Source: Agarivorans albus (GTDB lineage: Bacteria > Pseudomonadota > Gammaproteobacteria > Enterobacterales > Celerinatantimonadaceae). From it: DNA of 64,000 nt. Shown here one piece after another: positions 32,907 through 41,885 of this stretch. The notes below the pieces were generated by a model that was not told where the DNA came from, ran no database searches, and saw nothing but the letters and a program-made list of their open reading frames with translations. The stretch covers positions 94,501 to 158,500 of the forward strand of contig NZ_AP023032.1 in NCBI RefSeq assembly GCF_019670105.1, given 5' to 3'. A program made the position numbers and the translations under genes. The number at the start of each line of letters is the position of its first letter. Positions within the stretch are counted from its first letter, which is position 1.

Positions 32907-33630
32907 GCCAGCTAACAGCAGTGCACCAGTGCTAATTACTGGTGGCTCCCAGCGCTTAGGCTTAGCGATTGCCGAAGATTTGCTGCAGCAAGGTTACTCG
33001 GTGATTGTGACCTATCGTAGTGACAAACCTGCGGTACAAGCCTTACGCGATAAAGGCGCAGATTGCATCATTGCCGATTTTAGCGACGAGCAAGGCATTT
33101 GCCAGTTTATTGCTTACGTACTAGATAACTACTCTGCCTTACGTGCTGTTATCCATAATGCTTCGCAGTGGTTAAACAATACCGCGCTAGATAATCAGCA
33201 CCAATTAATGCAAGCCATGTGGAGTGTGCATGTGAGTGCGCCTTATCAGCTCAATATCGCCTTTGAAGAGCTGCTAAAAAATCATCAAGATCAACAAGCT
33301 AGCGACATTATTCATATGACGGATTATGTCGCAGATAAAGGCAGTAGTAAGCATATTGCTTATGCGGCCAGTAAAGCGGGTTTAGCTAATTTAACCCATT
33401 CTTTTGCCGCTAAGCTTGCACCAGCGGTAAAAGTGAATAGTATTGCGCCCTCGTTGTTAATGTTTAACCAAGATGATCCTCCGGAGTATCGGACAAAGGC
33501 CTTGGCAAAGTCATTAATGGCGCTTGAGCCGGGCGCGAGTGAAGCAGTAGCAGCGGTTAACTACTTGCTGGCTAGCAAATATATAACCGGTCGCACCATC
33601 GGCTTAGACGGTGGTCGCCATCTGGTCTAG
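32896..33630 (+). CDS. folM: Dihydromonapterin reductase FolM
   Basis: A 244-residue short-chain dehydrogenase. The cofactor loop is PVLITGGSQRLGLAIAEDLL and the catalytic pair is Y-x3-K in IAYAASKAGLANL. The GRTIGLDGGRHLV ending and clustering with folX and folE support FolM, which reduces dihydromonapterin (and dihydrofolate) with NADPH to give tetrahydromonapterin, a cofactor for phenylalanine hydroxylase in some gammaproteobacteria. Confidence 0.87.
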   Translation: MPSKPANSSAPVLITGGSQRLGLAIAEDLLQQGYSVIVTYRSDKPAVQALRDKGADCIIADFSDEQGICQFIAYVLDNYSALRAVIHNASQWLNNTALDNQHQLMQAMWSVHVSAPYQLNIAFEELLKNHQDQQASDIIHMTDYVADKGSSKHIAYAASKAGLANLTHSFAAKLAPAVKVNSIAPSLLMFNQDDPPEYRTKALAKSLMALEPGASEAVAAVNYLLASKYITGRTIGLDGGRHLV

Positions 33631-33694
33631 GGTTAATAGTGTTGTTAACTAAACCGTAGCGGGTGAACCAAGAAACTATCTAAAGGAAGTGATT

Positions 33695-34375
33695 ATGAAA
33701 GTAGCGTTAGCTGAAAAACAATTTAGAAAAGACGCTTGCTTGTCACCAGAGGCAATTCAAGTACGCCAAGCGTTGATTGAGAAAGGGATAGAAACTCCCT
33801 TAGTGGACAATCAATTAAGCAATGAGCAGAAGTACAATAAGATAAAAGCCTCTTTGACTGATGTAGTGGCTACCTTGGGTTTAGATTTAAGTGATGATAG
33901 CTTGGCTGAAACCCCACACCGCATTGCAAAAATGTTTGTTGATGAGGTGTTCTCGGGTTTAGATTATTCGCGCTTCCCGAAAATCAGCATCATTGAAAAT
34001 AAAATGGCCGTGGAAGAGATGGTGAAGGTGTCAGATATCGCCTTTACCAGCACCTGTGAGCACCATTTTGTCACCATCGACGGCTTGGCGAAGGTGGCTT
34101 ACATTCCTAAAGACCACATTATTGGTTTGTCAAAAATTAACCGCATCGTGCGCTTCTTTGCGCAGCGTCCGCAGGTACAAGAGCGCTTAACTCAACAAGT
34201 GCTGGTGGCCTTACAAAGTTTATTGGGAACCGAAGATGTAGCTATTAGCATCGAGGCAACCCATTTCTGCGTGAAAGCTCGCGGGGTGATGGACGCAAGC
34301 TCAAGCACCCAAACTTCGGCCTACGGCGGCAAGTTTAAAACCAGTAAATCGGCTAGAAGAGAGTTTTTAGCCTAG
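33695..34375 (+). CDS. folE: GTP cyclohydrolase I
   Basis: A 226-residue FolE. It converts GTP to dihydroneopterin triphosphate, the first step shared by folate and tetrahydromonapterin pathways. Zinc ligands are visible in [13 protein letters not shown] and [10 protein letters not shown], with [18 protein letters not shown] and [27 protein letters not shown]. The ATG at 33695 is chosen because AAAGGAAG ends six bases before it; a GTG at 33689 lies inside that ribosome site. Third gene of folX-folM-folE. Confidence 0.93.
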   Translation: MKVALAEKQFRKDACLSPEAIQVRQALIEKGIETPLVDNQLSNEQKYNKIKASLTDVVATLGLDLSDDSLAETPHRIAKMFVDEVFSGLDYSRFPKISIIENKMAVEEMVKVSDIAFTSTCEHHFVTIDGLAKVAYIPKDHIIGLSKINRIVRFFAQRPQVQERLTQQVLVALQSLLGTEDVAISIEATHFCVKARGVMDASSSTQTSAYGGKFKTSKSARREFLA

Positions 34376-34376
34376 A

Positions 34377-34404
34377 AAAAAGCCGGTGATTACACCGGCT
34401 TTTT
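34377..34404. terminator. Bidirectional terminator between folE and rhlE
   Basis: Perfect stem AAAAAGCCGGTG/CACCGGCTTTTT with an ATTA loop. It serves both convergent genes. Confidence 0.92.
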
Positions 34405-34406
34405 AG

Positions 34407-35756
34407 TTATTTGTTACCCGAATTAGCAGCTTTGGGTTTGCTAAAGCGGCGGCTGGTCTTATTGGTGCCACCCCCGGTGTGGCGGCGATTTTTTCCGACC
34501 GGTTTGTTACCACGTGCATTTTCGCTAGAGCGCTGACCATCTTTATGTTCGCTACGTGGACTTTTAGGCTTCTTCGGCTTTTTAGCTTTTAAGGGGCGAG
34601 TATCGCGGGTTACTGGTAACTGGGTGCTTGGTTCAAAACCGGCTACTTCTTTACGTTCTAATAACTGGCCAGTGAGTCGCTCAATGCCAATTAAATCTCC
34701 CACTTCATCAGCACATACCAAAGACACTGCCTGACCTGTTGAACCCGCTCGGCCAGTACGGCCAATGCGGTGCACGTAATCTTCGGCCACATTAGGTAAA
34801 TCAAAGTTCACCACTTGTGGCAATTGATCGATATCTAAGCCACGTGCTGCAATATCGGTGGCAACTAATACTCGTACATCACCACTTTTAAATTCAGCCA
34901 GCGCCCGGGTACGTGCGCCTTGGCTTTTATTGCCGTGAATCGCAGCGGCTGAAATCTTGCGCTGTTCTAAATGTTTGGCTAGGCGGTTAGCGCCATGTTT
35001 AGTGCGGCTAAATACCAATACTTGCTGCCAATCATTATCTTTAATCAGCTGAGTAAGCAGGCCAGACTTTTTACTTTTATCTACCGGTACAATCCACTGT
35101 TTTACGGTTTTGGCAGTTGCGTTTGGTGGTGTTACCGATACTTCAACGGGGTCTTTAACCAAGCTTTTGGCCAGTGTTCTAATTTCTTCTGAGAAGGTAG
35201 CCGAGAACATTAAGGTTTGGCGCTGTTTTGGCAGCAAGGCCAAAATCTTTCTAATGTCGTGAATAAAGCCCATGTCTAACATGCGGTCAGCTTCGTCAAA
35301 TATAATCACTTCTAACTGCTGAAAACGAAAGGCGTTTTGCTGGTAAAGATCTAATAAACGGCCAGGGGTTGCTACCAGCACATCAGCGCCACGACGCAGC
35401 TTTTGCATTTGCGGATTAATCTTCACTCCACCAAATACTACCGTAGAGCTTAGGTCCATGTTCTTGCCGTAAGTACTCACGCTTTCGCCAACCTGCGCAG
35501 CTAGCTCACGTGTTGGGGTAAGCACAAGGGCGCGAACTTGATTGGCGCGCACTTTGGGTCCTTTACTTAGCAACTCAAGCAATGGCAAGGTAAAACCTGC
35601 TGTTTTACCGGTGCCGGTTTGCGCGGCGGCCATGATGTCTTTGCCTTCTAAAATCACAGGAATGGCTTTGGCTTGAATAGGAGAGGGCGTGTCGTAACCT
35701 TGTGCTGCTACGGCGTCTAATAAAGGTTTAGATAAACCCAGGGAGTCAAAGCTCAT
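34407..35756 (-). CDS. rhlE: ATP-dependent RNA helicase RhlE
   Basis: A 449-residue DEAD-box helicase. Motifs in order: Q motif with GYDTPSPIQ, Walker [22 protein letters not shown] in [17 protein letters not shown], and [16 protein letters not shown] and [10 protein letters not shown]. The C-terminal 70 residues are basic and disordered with lysine/arginine repeats. The opening [16 protein letters not shown] fits RhlE. It unwinds rRNA or mRNA structures during ribosome assembly and RNA decay at low temperature. Confidence 0.93.
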   Translation of the reverse strand: MSFDSLGLSKPLLDAVAAQGYDTPSPIQAKAIPVILEGKDIMAAAQTGTGKTAGFTLPLLELLSKGPKVRANQVRALVLTPTRELAAQVGESVSTYGKNMDLSSTVVFGGVKINPQMQKLRRGADVLVATPGRLLDLYQQNAFRFQQLEVIIFDEADRMLDMGFIHDIRKILALLPKQRQTLMFSATFSEEIRTLAKSLVKDPVEVSVTPPNATAKTVKQWIVPVDKSKKSGLLTQLIKDNDWQQVLVFSRTKHGANRLAKHLEQRKISAAAIHGNKSQGARTRALAEFKSGDVRVLVATDIAARGLDIDQLPQVVNFDLPNVAEDYVHRIGRTGRAGSTGQAVSLVCADEVGDLIGIERLTGQLLERKEVAGFEPSTQLPVTRDTRPLKAKKPKKPKSPRSEHKDGQRSSENARGNKPVGKNRRHTGGGTNKTSRRFSKPKAANSGNK

Positions 35757-35922
35757 AGTTGGTCTCTTGTGATAGTAAGTATTGCCGCTAAGTGGCGGGC
35801 GTGCAGCTTACAGTAAGTTAGGGTTAAGCGCCAATATTGAGCTAGCAAAAGCGGGCTGCTGAAATCGTGCTAGTCTGAAGGCAATAAAGGGTATTAACGA
35901 TATTTCGTTAGGGAGTCACTTA

Positions 35923-36384
35923 ATGAGTATAGCCGAGCGTTTGCTAGAGCTAGGAATTAGTTTACCTAAACCAACAGGCCCTGCAGCCAGTTATAGTAAT
36001 TGTGTACAAACAGGCAATTTACTTTATGTCTCGGGGAAGGGGCCGGTTGCCGGTTTACAAGAGCCGCCAAAGGGTAAAATTGGCAGAGAGTTTACTCACC
36101 AGCAAGGGGCGCAGTTTGCCCGTTTGGCTGGCTTAGATATTTTAGCTGCCGTGCAGCAACATCTAGGTTCATTAGATAGAGTAAGCCAAGTTGTGAAGTT
36201 ACAGGGTTTTATCAATGCCACCGAGCAATTTGAGCAACACCCAGCTGTGCTAGATGGCTGCTCTAAATTGATGGTGGAAGTATTTGGTGACAAGGGTTTA
36301 CATGCTCGCTCAGTATTTGGTGCTACGTCGCTGCGCGCCAATTTGCCGTTGGTGATTGATTCTATTTTTGAGGTGAGTGAATAA
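35923..36384 (+). CDS. RidA/YjgF-family protein
   Basis: A 153-residue protein with the RidA fold: VQTGNLLYVSGKGPVAG, the FARLAGLDILAAVQQHLGSLDRV helix and ARSVFGATSLRANLPLVIDS. The arginine in LHARSVFG-like position is the conserved substrate contact of the family. RidA proteins hydrolyse reactive enamine/imine by-products of PLP enzymes, but this longer subtype with KxxGREFTHQQG has no proven substrate. Its stop overlaps the start of the next gene by one base. Confidence 0.85.
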   Translation: MSIAERLLELGISLPKPTGPAASYSNCVQTGNLLYVSGKGPVAGLQEPPKGKIGREFTHQQGAQFARLAGLDILAAVQQHLGSLDRVSQVVKLQGFINATEQFEQHPAVLDGCSKLMVEVFGDKGLHARSVFGATSLRANLPLVIDSIFEVSE

Positions 36385-36713
36385 TGGCCTACGATTTGGA
36401 ATTGGCTGAAAAAATTCGCCAAGCGCTAGCCAGCCAAGTTGAGTTTAGTGAACGTAAGATGTTTGGTGGCTTGTGCTTTATGGTGGCTGGCCACATGTGT
36501 TGTGGCATTGTTGATAAGCAACTCATGGCGCGGGTTGGACCAAATCAATATCAAGACTGCTTACACTTAGAATTTGCTTCCGAAATGACCTTTACTGGAA
36601 AACCAATGAAAGGAATGATCTACGTTTCGCCAGAAGGTTTACTTGAGCCTAAGCAACGTGAGCAGTGGTTGCAATATTGCCTCAACTTTGTGCATAGTTT
36701 GCCGCCAAAGTAA
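36384..36713 (+). CDS. TfoX N-terminal-domain protein
   Basis: A 109-residue protein equal to the TfoX_N domain alone: RKMFGGLCFMVAGHMCCGIVDKQLMARVG and MKGMIYVSPEGL. In Haemophilus and Vibrio, TfoX is a full-length competence activator; solitary TfoX_N proteins like this one are common and not shown to act in competence. Coupled to the RidA gene upstream. Confidence 0.85.
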   Translation: MAYDLELAEKIRQALASQVEFSERKMFGGLCFMVAGHMCCGIVDKQLMARVGPNQYQDCLHLEFASEMTFTGKPMKGMIYVSPEGLLEPKQREQWLQYCLNFVHSLPPK

Positions 36714-36747
36714 TCTTATTCCACGCAATTTAGTTACTAGAGATGAT

Positions 36748-37296
36748 ATGCAGCAGTTCCCAATAAAAGCTAAAGATGGTCAAGACTTTTTGCTCAGGCT
36801 GCTCAATCAGCAAGATGCAGTGTCACTAGGAGCGTTTTTTGTCGCATTAAGTGAAGCCAGTCGCAGTCGCTTTGGGCCTCATCCTTTAAGCAGTGAATAT
36901 GCTCGGCATTTGTGTGAAGCGCTTGCCGATGACAGCGCACAGCGTTGGGTTATTGCCGAAGGTGCCGCAATTGTCGGCTATTTCATCTTCGAGCGGAAAA
37001 TCTTAGAGCCGGAATACCAGCGCTATTATGTGCAGGGAGTTAGCTTACAAGCAGAACTTGATGTGATACTTGCCCCCTGCATTGCCGATGACTATCAAAA
37101 CGCTGGGCTTGCCATGGCGGCGATGCAATCCTTGATGACTGAGTTTAAGCGGCAAGGGGCTCGTAGCTTAGTATTGATGGGAGGAACGCAGCAAAGTAAT
37201 CATCGCGCGCGACATTTTTATCAACGTTGCGGCTTTGTTGAATATGGCGGTTTTCAAACCGATGTGTATAACATTGATATGCGCCTTAGCTTGTAA
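36748..37296 (+). CDS. GNAT family acetyltransferase
   Basis: A 182-residue acetyltransferase: the AVSLGAFFVALSEASRSRFGPHP opening, beta4 strand IVGYFIFERKI, the acetyl-CoA region APCIADDYQNAGLAMAAMQSLM (a variant of the QxxGxA loop), and HFYQRCGFVEYGGF. The ATG at 36748 is chosen; a longer frame from 36643 lies wholly inside the TfoX_N gene. Substrate unknown. Confidence 0.8.
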   Translation: MQQFPIKAKDGQDFLLRLLNQQDAVSLGAFFVALSEASRSRFGPHPLSSEYARHLCEALADDSAQRWVIAEGAAIVGYFIFERKILEPEYQRYYVQGVSLQAELDVILAPCIADDYQNAGLAMAAMQSLMTEFKRQGARSLVLMGGTQQSNHRARHFYQRCGFVEYGGFQTDVYNIDMRLSL

Positions 37297-37348
37297 TTAG
37301 CAGCCACTTGGGCATAGTAGCGGCATTATTGTTTTAAGAGAGAATGCC

Positions 37349-37804
37349 ATGAAAATTTGGGTTGATGCCGACGCCTGTCCAGTGGTGATTAAAGAGATTT
37401 TGTTCCGGGCCGCCGAACGAACCCAAATACCGCTTACGTTAGTGGCCAATCAATATATAAAAACGCCACCCTCTAAGGTGATTAGCAGTCTGCAAGTTAG
37501 CGCGGGTTTTGATGTGGCTGATAATGAGATTGTAGCGCGGGTAGCTGCTGGTGACTTAGTGATTACCTCGGATATTCCTCTAGCCGATGAAGTGATTACC
37601 AAGCAAGCTCAGGCTTTAAGCCCACGTGGCGAGCTATATACCAAAAGCAATATTAAGTCGCGACTAAACATGCGTGACTTTATGGACACGATGCGCTCTA
37701 GCGGCGTGCATACCGGTGGCCCTGCTGCACTTAGCCAAGCAGATCGCAAAGCTTTTGCTAGCCATTTAGATTCTATTCTCGCCAAACATCAGTCAGCTAA
37801 ATAA
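37349..37804 (+). CDS. YaiI/YqxD family protein (DUF188)
   Basis: A 151-residue protein matching the YaiI family end to end: [41 protein letters not shown], and the [20 protein letters not shown] ending. The acidic residues at the start of the fold resemble PIN-like nucleases, but the activity is unproven. Single gene, followed by a terminator hairpin and MITE copy A. Confidence 0.88.
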   Translation: MKIWVDADACPVVIKEILFRAAERTQIPLTLVANQYIKTPPSKVISSLQVSAGFDVADNEIVARVAAGDLVITSDIPLADEVITKQAQALSPRGELYTKSNIKSRLNMRDFMDTMRSSGVHTGGPAALSQADRKAFASHLDSILAKHQSAK

Positions 37805-37824
37805 GCCTGCTAATCGAGAAAATA

Positions 37825-37852
37825 AAAAGCTTAAGCAAGGGCTTAAGCTTTT
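37825..37852 (+). terminator. Terminator after the YaiI gene
   Basis: Perfect 12-bp stem AAAAGCTTAAGC/GCTTAAGCTTTT with an AAGG loop, 20 bases past the stop codon. It sits directly left of MITE copy A. Confidence 0.8.
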
Positions 37853-37864
37853 GAGTCGTGTAGC

Positions 37865-38131
37865 TAGGGCCTGTTGATCTTTGCTGATGGTTTTTACAGC
37901 AATTTATTAGCCATTTAGGCAAGGCAGTGAGTGTGAAGTTAAGTGGGCTTAATAATCACTCGCTAACGCTGAATAAATGGCTAAGAAATGCTGCCCCGAA
38001 GGGTTCGGATAAGCGAACTTTACTCTTCGTTGAACACTTTTCACTTAGCCCACTAGGTTTCAAAGTGCTCGTCGCGATTAAAGCCCGCTTATCTTGAATA
38101 AAATTTCAACACCAAAGATCAACAGGCCCTA
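37865..38131. mobile_element. MITE copy A (263-bp miniature inverted-repeat element)
   Basis: Terminal inverted repeats GGGCCTGTTGATCTTTG at 37867 and its complement ending at 38129, matching over about 20 bases with one mismatch, each flanked by TA (possible 2-base target duplication). Inside are two more foldback units: one with arms near 37899-37917 and 37974-37991, and one with GATAAGCG (38008-38015) and CGCTTATC (38086-38093). No transposase. A roughly 90 percent identical copy lies inverted at 53751-54012. Termini and TA duplication suggest mobilisation by an IS630- or IS5-like transposase encoded elsewhere. Confidence 0.85.
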
Positions 38132-38136
38132 ATAAC

Positions 38137-39615
38137 TTAATACTTAAAGCGGTTTACTTGAGTCACCATCTGGTGGCCCACTTCTAATAAATCTTCGGTG
38201 GCTTGTTGTAATTGTTTGCTGTCTTCACTAAGAGATTGTGCTCCAAGGCTCAAGGATTCCATGTCAGCGGTAACGGCGCTAGTAACATTAGATTGCTCTT
38301 CACTGGCGCTAGCTATCATGGTGATCATGTCATTTACCGAGTTCATTTCTTGGTTAATTTGCACTAACGATTCGCCAGTGCCTTCGGCTGATGAGATGGT
38401 TTGACTGACCATTTCTTTACCCGCTTGGGTAGCTTGGTAAGAGGTTTCTGCCTGGCTTTGTAAATCACCAATAATCGACTCAATCTCAGAGGTCGATTCG
38501 TGAGTTTTACTGGCGAGAGCACGTACTTCGTCGGCAACTACCGCAAACCCTCTGCCAGACTCACCCGCACGGGCCGCTTCAATGGCGGCATTTAAGGCCA
38601 GTAAGTTAGTTTGCTCGGCAATGCCTTTAATCACATCTAATACGCTGCCAATGTTGTCACTTACTTGCTTGAGGCTGGTGACTTCATCGGCGGTGCGATC
38701 AAGATTTTTCACTAGCTCGCTTACCTGAGCAATGTTGTCATCAATGGCTTTATGGCCATCCATGGATAATTGGTAAGCCTGCTGGGTGCGAGAAGCGGTG
38801 TTCTCAGCGTTGCCAGCGATTTCTTTGGTGGCGATGCCTAGCTGTTGCAAGTTGGTTAATGAGGTAGACGTTAGCTCTGTTTGCTCAAAAGTATTGGCAG
38901 TGTTTTTGTCGTTAATGACCCGCACGCTCTCAGATACTAGTTCTAGTTGGGTTGCGGCTTCGGCCATATCTTGAACAATACTTTGTACGGTTTCGATAAA
39001 GCTATTGAAGTTGTGGCCAAGTTGGCCAATTTCATCTTCGCTGGTTACGGGAATGCGCGCGGTTAAATCGCCATCACCTTGAGCAATGCCTGCAAGAACC
39101 TTATTCACATTGGCTAGCGGTGCAATAATCACTTTACGCAGCGCTAGAATCAGCAACACAATAATTAGCGCCGTCATGAAAATAATAGTAAGGATGTCTT
39201 CGCTTAACTCATTGCTTAGGGCGCTGTTAATGGCCTGTTTGGTGACGCCAATTTCGATGGTGCCAAGCGGCTTACCATCCCAATCTAAATCAATGCTAAT
39301 GGTTTCATCTGGGCTAAAACCAGAGTCGTGATTTTCGGCCATTAGCTTACCACGCTGATCACTTACCTTGATGCCTGCAATCATCGGCTCATCGATAAAG
39401 GCATCGATGGTGGCTTTAATGACATCGAAGTCATACACAAACACCGGTTCTTTAAGAATAATGCTCATTTGTTTAGTGAGGGCTAACTTGTCGTTTTGGT
39501 ATTGCTGGTTCAACGACGCGCTGCTAAGCCAATATAATGCGCTGATTACAATGACCCCAGACACAAGAATAACAACAACAAGTAGCGAGGCGAGTTTTGC
39601 GGTAATTGTTTTCAT
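38137..39615 (-). CDS. Methyl-accepting chemotaxis protein
   Basis: A 492-residue chemoreceptor. N-terminal helix [18 protein letters not shown], a periplasmic sensor of about 110 residues, a second helix ([20 protein letters not shown]), HAMP domain ([20 protein letters not shown]), and the cytoplasmic coiled-coil with the hairpin tip [20 protein letters not shown] and [15 protein letters not shown] that contacts CheA and CheW. It begins three bases after the end of a solute-binding protein gene, so that protein probably presents ligand to it. Confidence 0.93.
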   Translation of the reverse strand: MKTITAKLASLLVVVILVSGVIVISALYWLSSASLNQQYQNDKLALTKQMSIILKEPVFVYDFDVIKATIDAFIDEPMIAGIKVSDQRGKLMAENHDSGFSPDETISIDLDWDGKPLGTIEIGVTKQAINSALSNELSEDILTIIFMTALIIVLLILALRKVIIAPLANVNKVLAGIAQGDGDLTARIPVTSEDEIGQLGHNFNSFIETVQSIVQDMAEAATQLELVSESVRVINDKNTANTFEQTELTSTSLTNLQQLGIATKEIAGNAENTASRTQQAYQLSMDGHKAIDDNIAQVSELVKNLDRTADEVTSLKQVSDNIGSVLDVIKGIAEQTNLLALNAAIEAARAGESGRGFAVVADEVRALASKTHESTSEIESIIGDLQSQAETSYQATQAGKEMVSQTISSAEGTGESLVQINQEMNSVNDMITMIASASEEQSNVTSAVTADMESLSLGAQSLSEDSKQLQQATEDLLEVGHQMVTQVNRFKY

Positions 39616-39618
39616 AAA

Positions 39619-40464
39619 TTATTGTCCAGCCAGTGGGTCAAACCAAATCTTCTGCGGAATGGCATTTACTTTGTCAGTAAGGTAGGGGTTTTCTAAATCA
39701 AAAATGGTACGTTTTTCTAGTTTGCCTAGCTCTAAGGCATTCTTTACATCTGGATCATTAAGAAACATTTTTTGATAACTGCCATCTTCAAACATCTGAT
39801 AAAGAATATCGTTAAGGTGTTTGGCTAAGCTTTGATTGTCTTTTTTAACAAAAAAGAAAAACGGCATTTTGTAGCGCAACATGACATAGCTATCTACTGT
39901 TAGGTTATATTTGGCTTCGCGTTTAACTTCACTCCAAGGCTCAAAAATACCCCGTGGGAAGTAGTCACAGCGGTCAGCTTCTAACATGGCAAAAATGTTG
40001 CCGTAACCTAAGCTCTTAGCCACTTTAATACCGTTAGCTTCAAGAATGGCCGTATCGGCCCACAACTTACCTTGGCAGGGAATAAATTGGCGCATTTGGG
40101 CAAAGCTGGTCACTTGTTTAAAGGTTTCACTTTTCTCTTGTTCAACAATGCCTAAGCGCATACCTAAGGTGCCGCGGTATAGCGGAAAATACACCGCACT
40201 TTGTTGTTGCTCGCGGTCGGCCGAGGTGGCAGTCCAAAAAAGGTCAAGTACTCCATCATTTAAATCGGCAACGGTTTTAGCAAAGGAAATTTCGCCAGCA
40301 TCGCCATAGGGGTAACCTACAGAGTCATAAATATCGCTGCGTTTAACGATTTCTTTGGCCAGCACAAAGGGCAAGGTATTACCGTTTGGCGAGCCGGGAA
40401 TGTTTAAGGTTTTAGCAGAACATATTGATGATAAAAATATCATCAAAAAGAGAGTCTTGTGCAT
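39619..40464 (-). CDS. Periplasmic solute-binding protein linked to a chemoreceptor
   Basis: A 281-residue exported protein. Signal peptide ends near CSA-KTLNIPG. The fold is that of a family 3-like binding protein, with SGxPNGNTLPFVLAKEIV, DGVLDLFWTATSADREQQQ, and the polar hinge MLRYKMPFFFFVKKDNQSL. Together with the downstream chemoreceptor it likely forms a sensory pair; no transporter genes are near. Ligand unknown. A CRP-like site lies 64 bases upstream. Confidence 0.82.
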   Translation of the reverse strand: MHKTLFLMIFLSSICSAKTLNIPGSPNGNTLPFVLAKEIVKRSDIYDSVGYPYGDAGEISFAKTVADLNDGVLDLFWTATSADREQQQSAVYFPLYRGTLGMRLGIVEQEKSETFKQVTSFAQMRQFIPCQGKLWADTAILEANGIKVAKSLGYGNIFAMLEADRCDYFPRGIFEPWSEVKREAKYNLTVDSYVMLRYKMPFFFFVKKDNQSLAKHLNDILYQMFEDGSYQKMFLNDPDVKNALELGKLEKRTIFDLENPYLTDKVNAIPQKIWFDPLAGQ

Positions 40465-40527
40465 ATAGCCTCCATGCTTTTGTATAGCTTAGATAGGGCA
40501 GCATTTGAGGTATACGATAAGATTGTA

Positions 40528-40549
40528 AAGCGTGACTTAGATCAAATTT
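40528..40549. promoter_or_regulatory. CRP-like site upstream of the solute-binding/chemoreceptor pair
   Basis: CGTGA-CTTAGA-TCAAA matches the CRP consensus TGTGA-N6-TCACA at 8 of 10 positions and its flanks (AAG and TTT) fit too. It lies in the shared region between the minus-strand pair and the plus-strand PPOX gene, 64 bases before the former. ATCAAA/TTTGAT arms (40541-40562) overlap it. Confidence 0.5.
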
Positions 40550-40652
40550 ATAATTCTTTGATGATTAATTGCTGGGCAATGTAGTGAGAATTAAACATTG
40601 CTTGTTACCTTAGTAAGTAAGCGTAGGTTTTGATTATTGTTTTGAGGTAAAA

Positions 40653-41225
40653 ATGGGCAAGCAATTTAGTGCGATGATTCCCCCGCATATTGAGTTTATC
40701 GCACAGCAAAAGATGTTTTTTGTGGCTACGGCAGCGGCCGAAGGCAAGGTGAATCTATCACCCAAAGGTATGGACTCGTTTCGGGTGCTTAACCAGCAGC
40801 AAATTGTTTGGCTCAATTTAACCGGTAGCGGTAATGAAACAGCCGCCCACCTAAAACAAAACTCGCGTATGACCATTATGTTTTGCGCCTTTGAAGGCAA
40901 GCCTGTGATTCTGCGATTATATGGCCAAGCTAAAGCACTGCACCGTGGTGATGCTGAGTGGCAGCAATATATTGAATTGTTTCCAGAGCAAGCAGGAGCG
41001 CGGCAACTTTACTTGTTAGACATTGATATGGTGCAAAGCTCTTGTGGTATGTCGGTACCCTTTTATGACTTTGTGGCACAGCGTGACGATTTGGCCAATT
41101 GGGCAAGCAAACAAGGAGAGCAGGGTATTAAGCAGTATTGGGCGAAGAAAAATCAACATAGTTTAGATGGTGTTGCTACCGACATTTTGAGCCTTTCGGG
41201 TCTTGCTGCTGATACTGAAAATTAG
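40653..41225 (+). CDS. Pyridoxamine 5'-phosphate oxidase family protein
   Basis: A 190-residue split-barrel FMN-binding protein. Family signatures: HIEFIAQQKMFFVATAAAEG, VNLSPKGMDSFRVL, WLNLTGSGNETAAHL and the closing DIDMVQSSCGMSVPFYDFV. This group is distinct from the true pyridoxamine oxidase and has no known substrate; F420 or FMN is used by relatives. Confidence 0.87.
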   Translation: MGKQFSAMIPPHIEFIAQQKMFFVATAAAEGKVNLSPKGMDSFRVLNQQQIVWLNLTGSGNETAAHLKQNSRMTIMFCAFEGKPVILRLYGQAKALHRGDAEWQQYIELFPEQAGARQLYLLDIDMVQSSCGMSVPFYDFVAQRDDLANWASKQGEQGIKQYWAKKNQHSLDGVATDILSLSGLAADTEN

Positions 41226-41248
41226 TTTGAGCTATAACTATTTTAGGT

Positions 41249-41740
41249 TTATTTGTTTAGATCTTTATGTGGTGCATTAATATCTAATAAAGGTGATGCG
41301 TCGATGGATTGGGCGTCCATCATTGATGCAATATGCTGCAAAGATGACAGAATTTGCGTTTTCTCCCAGTCTTGCAAGCTTTCAAAACGTTGAATAAACT
41401 CTTCATGTAGCAGTGGCGGTACTGTTGTGAGAATACCAATACCTTGCTCGGTGAGCCGCGGGTTAACAATGCGTCGATCGCTTGCGCTGCGAATTCGCTC
41501 AATCAATTGGCGTTCTTCTAAACGATTCAAAATAGTTGTAACCGTAGCCTGGCTTAGCGATACCTCATCGGAGAGGTGTTTCACTGTTACGGTTCCTAAA
41601 TCTTCTATTGCCCTTAATACCATAACTTGCGGAATGGTTAATCCACAGGCTTTCACAATCCGTTTAGATTGTAGATCGGTCGCGCGAATAATTTTTCGCA
41701 AAGAAATGAGAACGTCTTGCCAGTAAGCAGGTTTTTGCAT
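41249..41740 (-). CDS. MarR-family regulator, possibly controlling the betaine importer
   Basis: About 163 residues from the ATG at 41740 (a longer GTG-started frame reaches 41806). Winged-helix core: LTIPQVMVLRAIEDLGTVTVKHLSDEVSLSQATVTTILNRLEERQLIERIRSASDRRIV. It is divergent from the glycine-betaine-type ABC operon and resembles in placement the EctR/CosR repressors of compatible-solute genes in halophilic bacteria; the family assignment to that group is inference. Confidence 0.75.
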   Translation of the reverse strand: MQKPAYWQDVLISLRKIIRATDLQSKRIVKACGLTIPQVMVLRAIEDLGTVTVKHLSDEVSLSQATVTTILNRLEERQLIERIRSASDRRIVNPRLTEQGIGILTTVPPLLHEEFIQRFESLQDWEKTQILSSLQHIASMMDAQSIDASPLLDINAPHKDLNK

Positions 41741-41773
41741 AAGTGGTAGCGGGCCAAATTGGTTTTTTCGGGA

Positions 41774-41804
41774 GTATATCCCATACTTAAGGCGCAGGGT
41801 ATAC
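41774..41804. promoter_or_regulatory. Inverted repeats between MarR gene and ABC operon
   Basis: GTAT-ATCCC-ATAC (41774-41786) and GGGTATAC (41797-41804) form a set of related half-sites in the divergent promoter region. They may be the operator of the adjacent MarR regulator. Confidence 0.35.
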
Positions 41805-41885
41805 ACAGCAGTTAATTTGAACTCTAATTATTTGAAGTGTATGATCCTAGGCGCTAAGAAAGCACACAAAGGGAAGGATAGGGAT

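Noticed and set aside
41817..41885. Upstream start for the betaine-binding protein
   Set aside because: The extra 23 residues would bury the signal peptide; the ATG at 41886 has the better ribosome site.
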